64,000 nt of DNA from Alsobacter metallidurans (GTDB taxonomy: Bacteria > Pseudomonadota > Alphaproteobacteria > Rhizobiales > Beijerinckiaceae). Positions 34,364 through 42,192 of the stretch are shown here, one piece after another (position 1 is the first letter of the stretch; every line of letters begins with the position of its first letter). Where the stretch lies: positions 124,001 through 188,000 of the forward strand of contig NZ_BMES01000002.1 in assembly GCF_014636935.1 (NCBI RefSeq), in the 5' to 3' direction. The notes under the pieces were generated by a model. The model was given only the letters and a program-made list of their open reading frames with translations. It had not been told where the DNA came from and ran no database searches. Made by a program: the position numbers and the translations under genes.

Positions 34364-35674
34364 ATGACCGTTTCTGGAGCCTCAAAAAGTCCTCGCCGCT
34401 CTCGTTTTCGCTTAGCGCCCCACGTTCTTGCCGGCGCGGCGTTGTCCGCGGCGCTGATCGCAGGTTGCGGCGGCTGGGCGGCGGCTGCGAAGCTGAACGG
34501 CGCTGTCGTCGGCCAAGGGGCCGTGAAGGTCGACCAGAACCTGAAGGAGGTGCAGCACCGCGACGGCGGCATCATACAGGCGATCCTGGTGCGGCCGGGA
34601 GATCAGGTTCGCGAGGGACAAGTGCTGTTTCGCCTCGAGGATGTTCAGACGCGCGCGGAACTGACCATCACCCTCTCGCAACTTGCCGAACATCTTGGAC
34701 GGCGCGCTCGGCTGTTGGCCGAGCGCGACAACCTGGACGAGGTGACCTTTCCCCCCGCGCTACTGACGATGGGTGGAGATGCGAGCCAGATCATGCAGGG
34801 CGAGGCTCGCCTTTTCGAAGGATCGAAAGCCAATCGCGACAGCCGCAAGGAACAGCTGCAGATCTCGATAGTCCAGTCGGGCGAAGAGATCAGGGGCCTG
34901 CAGGCTCGGCAGTCAGCCAAGTCCGAGGAGCTGCGGCTCGTTGAGCTCGAGCGGAACAAGGTCCTCAGCCTGTTCGAAAAAGGGCTGATCGAGGGTACGC
35001 GGGTCCACAACGTCAACCGCGAATGGGCCCGCCTGTTGGGCGAGGCCGGCGAACTGGAGGCCTCGCTGGCGCGCGCGAAGCTGCGCATCAGCGACGCGAA
35101 GCTGCAGATCATCGCCGTCGATCAGACGGCGAAGACCGAAGCGCAACGAGAATTGCGGCTGGTGGAAGCCAAGCTGACCGAACTGGTCGAGAGGCGGTCC
35201 GCCCATGAGGACCGGCTCACCCGCATGGAGATCCGGGCGCCCGTGGCGGGCATGATCAACGAGCTGTTCGTCTTCACGGTGGGCGGCGTGATTACACCAG
35301 CCGCCCGGCTCGCGACCATCGTTCCGGATGGCGCGAAGCTGATGGTCGAGATCAGGATCCCGCCCGCAGATATCGACCAGGTCCGCGCCGGCCAGCCGGC
35401 GCGCCTGCGTTTCTCCGCCTTTGCGCGCAACACGACGCCCGAGTTGCCGGGCTCGCTGGCCCATGTTTCGCCCGCCACGTCGCGCGATCCGTCCACCGGG
35501 GCCACCTATTACGTCGGCGATGTCAGCATCGACGACCTGACGCAGCTTGGCGATCGCCGGTTGCAGCCAGGCATGCCCGTGGAGGTGTTCGTCGTCACGG
35601 AGGAACGGACAGCGCTGTCCTACCTGCTGAAGCCGTTCATGGATCACGCCGCGCGCATGTTCCGCGAACGATGA
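34364..35674 (+). CDS. Type I secretion membrane-fusion protein (HlyD/PrtE family)
   Basis: 436-aa periplasmic adaptor linking the exporter ATPase to an outer-membrane TolC. It has one N-terminal membrane helix (about 22-45), a lipoyl/barrel half-motif (KEVQHRDGGIIQAILVRPGDQVREGQVLFRLED, from about residue 61), a long coiled-coil hairpin (about 95-290), the second half-motif (IRAPVAGMINELFVFTVGGVI) and a C-terminal beta-barrel. The ATG at 34364 is preferred over a TTG at 34328 that overlaps the previous stop. No TolC gene is in this operon; a genomic TolC is presumed. It is the last gene of the secretion operon. Confidence 0.93.
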   Translation: MTVSGASKSPRRSRFRLAPHVLAGAALSAALIAGCGGWAAAAKLNGAVVGQGAVKVDQNLKEVQHRDGGIIQAILVRPGDQVREGQVLFRLEDVQTRAELTITLSQLAEHLGRRARLLAERDNLDEVTFPPALLTMGGDASQIMQGEARLFEGSKANRDSRKEQLQISIVQSGEEIRGLQARQSAKSEELRLVELERNKVLSLFEKGLIEGTRVHNVNREWARLLGEAGELEASLARAKLRISDAKLQIIAVDQTAKTEAQRELRLVEAKLTELVERRSAHEDRLTRMEIRAPVAGMINELFVFTVGGVITPAARLATIVPDGAKLMVEIRIPPADIDQVRAGQPARLRFSAFARNTTPELPGSLAHVSPATSRDPSTGATYYVGDVSIDDLTQLGDRRLQPGMPVEVFVVTEERTALSYLLKPFMDHAARMFRER

Positions 35675-36033
35675 TCGATCGTGAGCATATCTGCAGTGGT
35701 GGCGTAAGTAGAAGCTTGTGGAAGGGAGTCGGCTGGAGCGTGCAGCGTTAGCTCGCTCGCAAGCGCCGTCTTGCAGATCCCGCAACTCGGCGATGACAGC
35801 AGTGTCGGGTTGCGATCGGCGCGGCTTTCCGTTGGCGCGGGGCCGGCACTACGCCGAGGGGGCGGAACTGGTCACAGCGGCGGGCCGTAGCCAGACCACG
35901 TGAGGATCAGCGGGTCCGTCGAGGTTGTCTCTCTCGAACAGCGCCTGGACGTAGTCAGACAGCGTCGATTTTTATGCCGCGCGAAAAATATCGATAAAAC
36001 AGTTTACGCGCCGCACATAAGCGATATGCTGCC
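35675..36033. other. Intergenic region upstream of the NMT1-type importer
   Basis: About 360 bp without a supported gene. The left two-thirds are GC-rich with no clear features. The right part (35960-36030) is AT-richer, with A/T tracts such as GATTTTTATG and GAAAAATATCGATAAAAC, where the importer promoter is likely. No exact -35/-10 pair is claimed. A frame running through it into the importer gene is not used because it lacks a ribosome-binding site. Confidence 0.45.
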
Positions 36034-36084
36034 CCTGTTCTGCAGGATGGTAACCGGAAGCAATCCGGCCGGTTGCAGGACAGG
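36034..36084 (+). promoter_or_regulatory. Structured leader RNA, candidate NMT1-motif (xanthine-I) riboswitch
   Basis: A 51-nt stem / internal loop / stem structure. The outer helix CCTGTTCTGCA (36034-36044) pairs with TGCAGGACAGG (36074-36084): 11 pairs, one G-U. Inside, an asymmetric loop (GGATGGTAA) leads to the hairpin CCGGA-AGCAA-TCCGG (54-68), with CCGGT on the 3' side. It ends 22 nt before the ATG of an NMT1-domain binding-protein gene in an alphaproteobacterium. That is the setting of the NMT1 motif, shown to be a xanthine/urate riboswitch class. Pairing and position are seen; membership of the class is inference. Confidence 0.5.
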
Positions 36085-36106
36085 AAATGCAATCGAGGTG
36101 CACGCC

Positions 36107-37093
36107 ATGACCTTTCTCTCGCTGATCAAAGGAGCGCTCGCGGGCGCTTGCCTGACTGGAGCGCTAATCGCGCCCGCCGTCGCGCAGACCACCAAGGTGA
36201 GGGTCGCGCTGGGTGACACAATTTCGGTTGAAACGCTCGCCTATGTGGTCGCGCTGGAGCGCGCCAAGGATCGCGGCGTCGACTATGAGCTGACCTCGTT
36301 CGCCAAGGAGGACCTCGCGATCCAAGCGGTCGTGAACGGGCAGGCGGATCTCGGGATCGGGACGCCCTATGCGGTTGCGCAGAAGTCCAAGGCGCCGTTG
36401 CGCGGCGTATTCCAGGTGACCCGCCTCGTGTTCTTCCCGGTCGCCGAGAAGTCTATCAAGACTTGGAAGGATCTCGACGGCCAACCGATGACGTTTCATG
36501 CGCGCGGCACCGGCACAGAAGCGATCGGCAACATTCTTGCCGAGCGCAACGGCATCAAGTTTGGCCAGCGCAACTACGTCGCGGGTTCGGAAAATCGCGT
36601 GATCGCGATGATGAACGGCCAGATCAAGGCGACAATCCTGGACCTCGCCAACAAGAACCTGCTGATGAGCAAGGCCGGCGACCGATTCACCGTTCTGCCG
36701 GGCTTGGACGAGAAGGCGAGCGACGAGATCCTGTTCGTGAAGTCCGACTGGATGGCGCAGAACGCCCAGAAGGTCGACGTGATCGTCGAGGAGTTCGCAC
36801 GGTTCTGGAGCGAGCTGGCGGCCAATCCGGCGGTCGCCGACCAGGAGCGGCAGAAGCGCGGCCTGCTCAAGGACGTGCCCAAGGAGTTGCTCGCCGACGT
36901 CACCAAGTTCTACGCCGAGGCGGTGCAGAACGGCGTGTTCGACAAGACCGGCGGCAGCCCGACGGCCATCAAGGCCGACTTCGTGTTCTACACCCAGGCC
37001 GGGCAGATGACCGGCAAGCCGGAAGAGCTCAAGGTCGAGGACTTCTGGGATTTCGGACCCCTGGAGCGGGCTCGCAAGAAGATCGGCAGCTGA
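36107..37093 (+). CDS. NMT1/SsuA-type ABC importer substrate-binding protein
   Basis: 328-aa periplasmic binding protein with a signal peptide (LIKGALAGACLTGALIAPAVAQ). The core is typical of the NMT1/SsuA/TauA group: AIQAVVNGQADLGIGTPYA, MTFHARGTGTEAIGNILAE and GSENRVIAMMNGQIKATILD. The ATG at 36107 has GAGGTG 6 nt upstream. An in-frame GTG lies 9 bp earlier. The ligand is unknown; sulfonate, nitrate, pyrimidine, purine and aromatic-acid binders all occur in this family. If the leader is a xanthine riboswitch, a purine-related ligand is favoured. It leads an operon with two permeases and one ATPase. Confidence 0.9.
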   Translation: MTFLSLIKGALAGACLTGALIAPAVAQTTKVRVALGDTISVETLAYVVALERAKDRGVDYELTSFAKEDLAIQAVVNGQADLGIGTPYAVAQKSKAPLRGVFQVTRLVFFPVAEKSIKTWKDLDGQPMTFHARGTGTEAIGNILAERNGIKFGQRNYVAGSENRVIAMMNGQIKATILDLANKNLLMSKAGDRFTVLPGLDEKASDEILFVKSDWMAQNAQKVDVIVEEFARFWSELAANPAVADQERQKRGLLKDVPKELLADVTKFYAEAVQNGVFDKTGGSPTAIKADFVFYTQAGQMTGKPEELKVEDFWDFGPLERARKKIGS

Positions 37094-37192
37094 GCCGGCC
37101 TCCCGCCGCTCGGCCGCGCGAATGCGGCCGGGCGTCCCCGCTGTCAGCGTTCTGACCGCCAACCTGTTCCTCGAGCCAGCCGGTATCGCCGT

Positions 37193-38029
37193 ATGACGCC
37201 GACGACCCGTGAGTTCGTTCCCGCCGCCGTCCCGTTGGGCAGGCCCGCTTCTTCGCCGCATTCGCTTCAAACGCTGGCGAGCAACCCCTACGCGCTTCGC
37301 ATCGTGTCCTTCGCCATTGTGGCGCTCGCCTGGGAGTGGGCCGGACGCGTTCCCGTAAGCCCATCTTTCCCGACATTTGGCGAGACCGCGGCTGCGCTGT
37401 TTTCCATGCTCGCCGACGGCTCGCTGCCCGCCGCTTTCGCGAACACGCTTGTTCCTCTGGCGATCGGCATCGCGCTGTCGTCCGTGGTCGGCGTCGCGAT
37501 CGGCGTCGCGATGGGGCTGAACGAGAAGGTCGAGTGGTTCGGCGTGCCGATCTTCATCGTCCTCCAGGCCGCGCCGCTGGCCGCGCTCGTGCCCCTGCTG
37601 GTGCTCGCCTACGGCATCGGGGTGACCACCAAGGTGTTCGTGGTCTGCATCATGGCGATGCCCGTGATCGTGCTGAACTCGTTCAAGGCGGTGCGGCACA
37701 CGCCGCACTCGCTGATCGAGATGGGCCGCAGCTTCATGGCCAATCGGCCGCAGCTGATCGGCAAGATCATCCTTCGTTCGGCGACGCCGGTGATCTTCGC
37801 CGGGCTGAGGCTGGGCACTGCCGCCGGCTTCGTCGGCGCGATCCTGGCCGAGCTGCTGGTGACCCCCACGGGCGTGGGCGACATCATCACCTACAGCCAA
37901 TCCACCGCTGACTACCCGCGGATGTACGCCGCCATTGCGGGCGTCATCATCGTTTCTGTGCTGTTCATCGAGGGCCTGGGATGGGTCGAGCAGCGCTTCC
38001 TCCGGCCCGAGAAGCGGAGCGCATCATGA
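37193..38029 (+). CDS. ABC importer permease (SsuC/TauC type), first copy
   Basis: 278-aa inner-membrane permease of the NMT1/SsuA-type importer. About six membrane helices follow a short N-terminal tail. The EAA-like coupling loop (LIEMGRSFMANRPQLIGKIILRSATPVIFAGLRLG) lies near residues 178-212. It overlaps the ATPase gene by 4 bp (ATGA). A second permease of the same family follows the ATPase, so the channel may be a heterodimer, or the operon may encode two alternative channels. Confidence 0.93.
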   Translation: MTPTTREFVPAAVPLGRPASSPHSLQTLASNPYALRIVSFAIVALAWEWAGRVPVSPSFPTFGETAAALFSMLADGSLPAAFANTLVPLAIGIALSSVVGVAIGVAMGLNEKVEWFGVPIFIVLQAAPLAALVPLLVLAYGIGVTTKVFVVCIMAMPVIVLNSFKAVRHTPHSLIEMGRSFMANRPQLIGKIILRSATPVIFAGLRLGTAAGFVGAILAELLVTPTGVGDIITYSQSTADYPRMYAAIAGVIIVSVLFIEGLGWVEQRFLRPEKRSAS

Positions 38030-38832
38030 TCGGGTTGCAAGCACAAACAGCCGCGCCGCCGCTGGCGGCCGACGCCGCCCCCATCGTGGAGGTGCGCGGA
38101 CTATCAAAGATCTACCCGGGCGGCGTGGAAGCGCTGAACGACATCAGCCTCAGCTTCCCGGAAGGCGAACTGACCACGCTGCTCGGACCCTCGGGCTGCG
38201 GCAAGACCACCCTGCTGAAGATCATCGCGGGGCTGCTCCAGCCCACCGGCGGCGAGGTGCGGGTGCGGGGCAGGGCGGTGACGGGCCCCGGCCCGGAGCG
38301 CTCCTTCGTGTTCCAGGACTTCGCCCTGATGCCGTGGGCGACCGTGATCCGCAACGCCGCCTTCGGGCTCGAGCTGCGCGGCGTCCCGCGCTCCGAGCGC
38401 GAGGCGGTGGCGGAGAAATACATCGCGTCGGTCGGCCTGAAAGGCTTCGAGACGAAATACCCGCACGAGCTTTCGGGCGGCATGCGCCAGCGCGTCGGCC
38501 TCGCCCGGGCGCTCGCCGTCAACGCCGACATCGTCATGATGGACGAGCCGTTCTCGGCCGTGGACGAGCAGACGCGCCGGCAGTTCCAGGAGGACATGCT
38601 CCGGCTCGTCGCCCAGGAGCGCAAGACGTTCCTGTTCGTCACGCACAGCATCGAGGAGGCGGTCTACGTCTCCAATCGGATCGTGCTGCTGTCGCGCCGC
38701 CCGAGCCGCGTGTCGGAGATCATCGACGTCAACCTGCCGCGCGATTCCGAGCCTGACCAGATCCGCCGCCATCCCGCCTATCTCGATACCGTCGAGGGGA
38801 TCTGGCAGACCCTGAAGCGCTACCTGGACTGA
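38026..38832 (+). CDS. ABC importer ATP-binding protein (SsuB/TauB type)
   Basis: 268-aa ATPase that drives the NMT1/SsuA-type importer. Walker A is GPSGCGKTT, the signature is LSGGMRQRVGLARAL, Walker B is IVMMDEPFSAVDEQTR and the switch His lies in FVTHSIEEA. FQDFALMPWATV is the Q-loop typical of SsuB/TauB. The ATG at 38026 overlaps the permease stop and has GCGGAGCG upstream. It is the only ATPase for two permease genes. Confidence 0.95.
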   Translation: MIGLQAQTAAPPLAADAAPIVEVRGLSKIYPGGVEALNDISLSFPEGELTTLLGPSGCGKTTLLKIIAGLLQPTGGEVRVRGRAVTGPGPERSFVFQDFALMPWATVIRNAAFGLELRGVPRSEREAVAEKYIASVGLKGFETKYPHELSGGMRQRVGLARALAVNADIVMMDEPFSAVDEQTRRQFQEDMLRLVAQERKTFLFVTHSIEEAVYVSNRIVLLSRRPSRVSEIIDVNLPRDSEPDQIRRHPAYLDTVEGIWQTLKRYLD

Positions 38833-38840
38833 GGCAGGCG

Positions 38841-39596
38841 ATGATCATCAACGGAACGCGCGTCCCGGCCGTCTTCTCGCTCCTGATTTGGGCTGTGTTG
38901 TGGGAGATCGTCGGGCGCCTTGGCCTCACGATCCTGATCCCTCCGCTCTCCACCACGATCGAGAAGCTCGTCGAGATTGTTGGCACGCCGGGTTTCTGGG
39001 ACGCGCTGGGGCTGACGCTGAAGACCTTTGTGATCGGGAGCGTGATCTCGATCCTGGCGGGCATTCCGATCGGCATCCTTATGGGTCGCCTGCCTGTGCT
39101 GGACCGCTTGCTGCTGCCCTGGGTCAACACCTTCATCAGCGCGCCCTTGTCGGCGCTGGTGCCGGTCGTCATGGCGCTGTTCGGCTTCGGCGAAACGACG
39201 ATCATCCTGACCGTGGTGCTCTTCGCCATCTGGATCATCATCCTGGATGCGCGGGCCGGAGCGCACGCAATCTCGCCGTCGCTGGTCGAGATGGCCCGCG
39301 TTTATGGCGCGACCAACTGGCAGGCCTTCAGCAAGATCTTCGTTCTGTCGGCAATGCCCGAAATCCTCACTGGAGTGCGGCTTGGGCTGTTGCGCGCCGT
39401 GAAGGGCGTGATCATCGGCCAGCTCCTGGTGTCGGTCGTCGGCTTCGGCCGACTGTTCGAGATCTACTCGTCGAATTTCCTCATGGAGCATATGTGGGCG
39501 CTCCTGCTCGTGCTCTTCGCGCTCGCTTCCGCCATCGACACGGCCTTCGGGCTCATCGAGCGGCGAGTCGAACACTTCGCTTCTTCCCGCAATTGA
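38841..39596 (+). CDS. ABC importer permease (SsuC/TauC type), second copy
   Basis: 251-aa permease 8 bp after the ATPase gene, related to but clearly different from the permease at 37193. EAA-like loop: LVEMARVYGATNWQAFSKIFVLSAMPEILTGVRLG (about residues 151-185). The hydrophobic profile suits five to six helices. With the other permease it probably forms a heterodimeric channel around the single ATPase. A GAGGCAGGCG stretch serves as ribosome-binding site. Confidence 0.92.
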   Translation: MIINGTRVPAVFSLLIWAVLWEIVGRLGLTILIPPLSTTIEKLVEIVGTPGFWDALGLTLKTFVIGSVISILAGIPIGILMGRLPVLDRLLLPWVNTFISAPLSALVPVVMALFGFGETTIILTVVLFAIWIIILDARAGAHAISPSLVEMARVYGATNWQAFSKIFVLSAMPEILTGVRLGLLRAVKGVIIGQLLVSVVGFGRLFEIYSSNFLMEHMWALLLVLFALASAIDTAFGLIERRVEHFASSRN

Positions 39597-39616
39597 CCAC
39601 AACGACGGAGCCTGTC

Positions 39617-40300
39617 GTGCAGTACGTGATTTCGCCTCCTCCCGTTCCGACCCTGCCGGTAGCCGGGTCCGACCAGCAGTTCCCGGTGCGCCGGATCTAC
39701 TGCATTGGCCGCAACTATGCCGAGCACGCCATCGAGATGGGCCATGACCCGAATAAGGAGCCGCCGTTCTTCTTCCAGAAGAACCCGGACAACATCGAGC
39801 TCAGCGGTGAATTTCCGTATCCGCCCAAGAGCAGCGACGTTCATTTCGAGATCGAGCTCGTGGTGGCGCTGAAGAGCGGCGGCGCGAACATCCCGGTCGA
39901 CCAGGCGATGAACCACGTGTTCGGCTACGCGGTCGGATTGGACATGACCCGTCGCGACCTTCAGGGCGAAGCCAAGAAGCTCGGTCGGCCATGGGAGATC
40001 GGCAAGGCGTTCGAGCGCTCAGCGCCCTGTGGGCCGCTCGTGCCGGCTGACCGCGTCGGCCCGCTGACGCAGGGTGCGGTGACGCTGGAGGTCAATGGCG
40101 AGCTGCGGCAGAAGGGCGATATCAACCAGATGATCTGGAAGATCCCCGAGATGATCTCGTACCTGTCCGACTACTTCACGCTGGCTCCGGGCGACCTGAT
40201 CATGTCCGGCACCCCGGCGGGCGTGGGGGCGGTGAAGAAGGGCGACCGGATGCGCGGCGTCGTCGAGGGCGTGGGCGATATCACCGTCACGGTGGTGTAA
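39617..40300 (+). CDS. Fumarylacetoacetate-hydrolase-family protein, fumarylpyruvate-hydrolase-like
   Basis: 227-aa cytosolic metal-dependent hydrolase. The family metal site is present: Glu78 and Glu80 (HFEIELVVAL) and Asp109 (VGLDMTRRD), with the end motif GDLIMSGTPAGVG. The N-terminal RIYCIGRNYAEHAIEMGHDP...PPFFFQK pattern is that of the short fumarylpyruvate-hydrolase group (NagK-like, gentisate pathway). The GTG at 39617 follows CGGAG by 7 nt. It is last in the NMT1/SsuA-type importer operon, so it probably acts on a breakdown product of the imported compound. The exact substrate cannot be read from sequence. Confidence 0.88.
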   Translation: MQYVISPPPVPTLPVAGSDQQFPVRRIYCIGRNYAEHAIEMGHDPNKEPPFFFQKNPDNIELSGEFPYPPKSSDVHFEIELVVALKSGGANIPVDQAMNHVFGYAVGLDMTRRDLQGEAKKLGRPWEIGKAFERSAPCGPLVPADRVGPLTQGAVTLEVNGELRQKGDINQMIWKIPEMISYLSDYFTLAPGDLIMSGTPAGVGAVKKGDRMRGVVEGVGDITVTVV

Positions 40301-40307
40301 GCCGCGT

Positions 40308-40336
40308 CGGGCCGGAGCGCTCGTCGCTTCGGCCCG
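40308..40336. terminator. Stem-loop between convergent hydrolase and GntR genes
   Basis: A 12-bp inverted repeat with one G-T pair (CGGGCCGGAGCG / CGCTTCGGCCCG) and a 5-nt loop, 7 bp after the hydrolase stop and before the convergent GntR gene. No long T-run follows, but position and strength fit a transcription-end structure for either gene. Confidence 0.5.
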
Positions 40337-40402
40337 CAGCCGCCGGGCCGCTAGGGCAGGGCGGGATCGCGCAGGCGGGACCGGATTGGGTCGAAAGCCG
40401 CG

Positions 40403-41071
40403 CTACGCAAGGTCTTGTTCGACGATCGACTGGGTCTTCCGGTAGTGGTTCTGCAGCAGCCCGACCGCGCGCTCCACGTCGCCCTCGACCGTGGCGTCCA
40501 GAATGGCGCGATGTTCGTCAGGCCCCTGCCGCTGCGGATAGACCCGGGCGGCCGCCAGCTTGCGATAGCGATCGGCTTGGTCGCGCATCTCGGCGCAGAA
40601 CGCCAGGAGCCATGCCGAGCCGCAATTCGAAATGAGTGCGTGATGGAAAGCCCGGTGCCGCTCTTCCCACTCCGGATTGAACGTGTATGCGCCGTCGTCG
40701 AGCGACCGCTTGGTGCGGGACAGGCGATGGAAGGCCAGCACCAGCGCCTCTTCCCATTCGGTGGAGCGGTTGGCGATCGACTCCCGCAGTGCAATCGACT
40801 CCAGCCAGCAGCGGGTCTTCACCAGTTCGGCGAATTGCTCCCGACTCACCGGCGCCACCAGGAACCCGCGCTGGTCGCGCCGCACGACGAGGCCATCCTG
40901 CGACAAACGGTTGAGCGCTTCCCGAACCGGGCTGGCTCCGATGCCGTAGCGCTCGCAGACGAACTCGATCCGAAGCTTCAGACCAGGAGCGAGCGAACCC
41001 GACAGGATGTCGTCGCGGATGCGCTCATACACGGTGGTGGCCGTGGTCCGGATGATGGCTTGATGATTCAT
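40403..41071 (-). CDS. GntR-family regulator, FCD type (divergent from second FAH gene)
   Basis: 222-aa regulator. N-terminal winged helix (about 12-75: VYERIRDDILSGSLAPGLKLRI...CERYGIGASPVREALNRLSQDGLV). The C-terminal helical FCD ligand domain (about 85-215) has the metal/ligand His residues in RHRAFHHALI and DEHRAILDA. FCD regulators sense organic acids and usually repress neighbours. It is divergent from the FAH-family gene at 41326, with a 254-bp spacer carrying the TTGGTTGACA motif. Confidence 0.92.
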   Translation of the reverse strand: MNHQAIIRTTATTVYERIRDDILSGSLAPGLKLRIEFVCERYGIGASPVREALNRLSQDGLVVRRDQRGFLVAPVSREQFAELVKTRCWLESIALRESIANRSTEWEEALVLAFHRLSRTKRSLDDGAYTFNPEWEERHRAFHHALISNCGSAWLLAFCAEMRDQADRYRKLAAARVYPQRQGPDEHRAILDATVEGDVERAVGLLQNHYRKTQSIVEQDLA

Positions 41072-41228
41072 GACCAGGTGCTTCTTGGCTCAGCGTCCGA
41101 GACTTGCATAGCACGCCGGGCTGCCGCCCGAAATATCGAGATTTCCGGATCATTGGCTGGTTTATGATTTTTTCCTGGCCAAAGACGCGCTGGCCTCGCA
41201 CGGCGGCCAGACAGCGGAAATGTGGCTG

Positions 41229-41274
41229 AACCAATTCAACCAATGGCCGTGTTTAATAGTCTAATTGGTTGACA
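41229..41274. promoter_or_regulatory. Candidate operator/promoter of the FAH-LVIVD operon (TTGGTTGACA motif)
   Basis: Two copies of AACCAAT (41229 and 41238) face one ATTGGTTGACA (41264-41274). The last contains a perfect -35, TTGACA (41269-41274). A weak -10 candidate is GACACT at 41293. The same motif set recurs at 45267-45323. A GntR/FCD regulator encoded nearby is the likely ligand-responsive repressor. Confidence 0.55.
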
Positions 41275-41325
41275 CGGCGCACCCCGCAAAGGGACACTGG
41301 CGCCAACGAGGCTGGGAGGATCGAC

Positions 41326-42180
41326 ATGAAGCTCGCGACCGTGTCGCACGAGGGCGCAACCTTGCCGGTCGCCCTGGATCCAGAGCGCGGGCAGATGACG
41401 CCGCTTGGCGTGGGCTCCATGCTCGAATGGATTCAGGCGTCGTCCGCCGGTGGAGCCAAAGCGCCTGCCGGCCAGCCCCTCGCTTTGACGGGCGCTCGGC
41501 TGTTGGCGCCGCTTGTGCCCCCTCGCAACATCTTCTGCGTCGGTAAGAACTACCGGGAGCACGCCCGGGAATTCGCGCAGAGCGGTTTCGAGGCCGGCGC
41601 CGTGCAGGGCGCCGAGATCGACGCCTTCCCGGCTGTCTTCACCAAGCCCGCGAGCTGCATCGTTGGCCCGGACGATCCCGTCGACCTGCATGCCGGCGTC
41701 ACCAGCATGGTGGATTACGAGGTCGAACTGGCGGTGATCATCGGCCGGGGTGGGCGCGACATTTCCCGCGCCCGGGCCTTCGACCACATCTTCGGCTACA
41801 CGATCATCAACGACGTGACGGCGCGTGATCGACAGCGAAACCACAAGCAGTGGTTCCTCGGCAAGGCGCTCGACGGCTTCTGCCCGATGGGTCCCTGGAT
41901 CGTCACGCGCGACGAGATCGACGCCGAGAACGTCGAGGTGAGCTGCTGGGTCAACGGCGAGCTCCGCCAGCACGCCAATACGCGTGACCTGATCTTTGAC
42001 ATTCCTGGCCTGATCGAGACGCTCTCGGCCGGCATGACGCTGCTGCCCGGCGACATCATCTCGACGGGTACGCCGGCCGGCGTTGGCATCGGGCTGAAAC
42101 CACCCCGCTTTTTGCAGAGCGGAGACGTCGTCCGGATGAGCATCCAGGGCATCGGCGAGCTGAGCAACAGGTTCAAATAG
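41326..42180 (+). CDS. Fumarylacetoacetate-hydrolase-family protein (284 aa)
   Basis: 284-aa enzyme of the FAH family, longer than the one at 39617. It has an N-terminal cap (1-60) and then the catalytic barrel. Metal ligands: Glu132 and Glu134 (DYEVELAVIIG) and Asp163 (IINDVTARD). End motif: GDIISTGTPAGVGIG. Relatives act on acylpyruvates, 2-keto-3-deoxy sugar acids or 2-hydroxyhepta-dienedioates; some are annotated as ureidoglycolate lyase without proof. GGGAGGA lies 5 nt before the ATG. It is 12 bp upstream of the LVIVD gene, in the same operon. Confidence 0.88.
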   Translation: MKLATVSHEGATLPVALDPERGQMTPLGVGSMLEWIQASSAGGAKAPAGQPLALTGARLLAPLVPPRNIFCVGKNYREHAREFAQSGFEAGAVQGAEIDAFPAVFTKPASCIVGPDDPVDLHAGVTSMVDYEVELAVIIGRGGRDISRARAFDHIFGYTIINDVTARDRQRNHKQWFLGKALDGFCPMGPWIVTRDEIDAENVEVSCWVNGELRQHANTRDLIFDIPGLIETLSAGMTLLPGDIISTGTPAGVGIGLKPPRFLQSGDVVRMSIQGIGELSNRFK

Positions 42181-42192
42181 TTCGGAGGCGAC

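Noticed and set aside
35718-35903. Short + strand frame after the HlyD gene.
   Set aside because: No start signal and no protein-like features; treated as intergenic.
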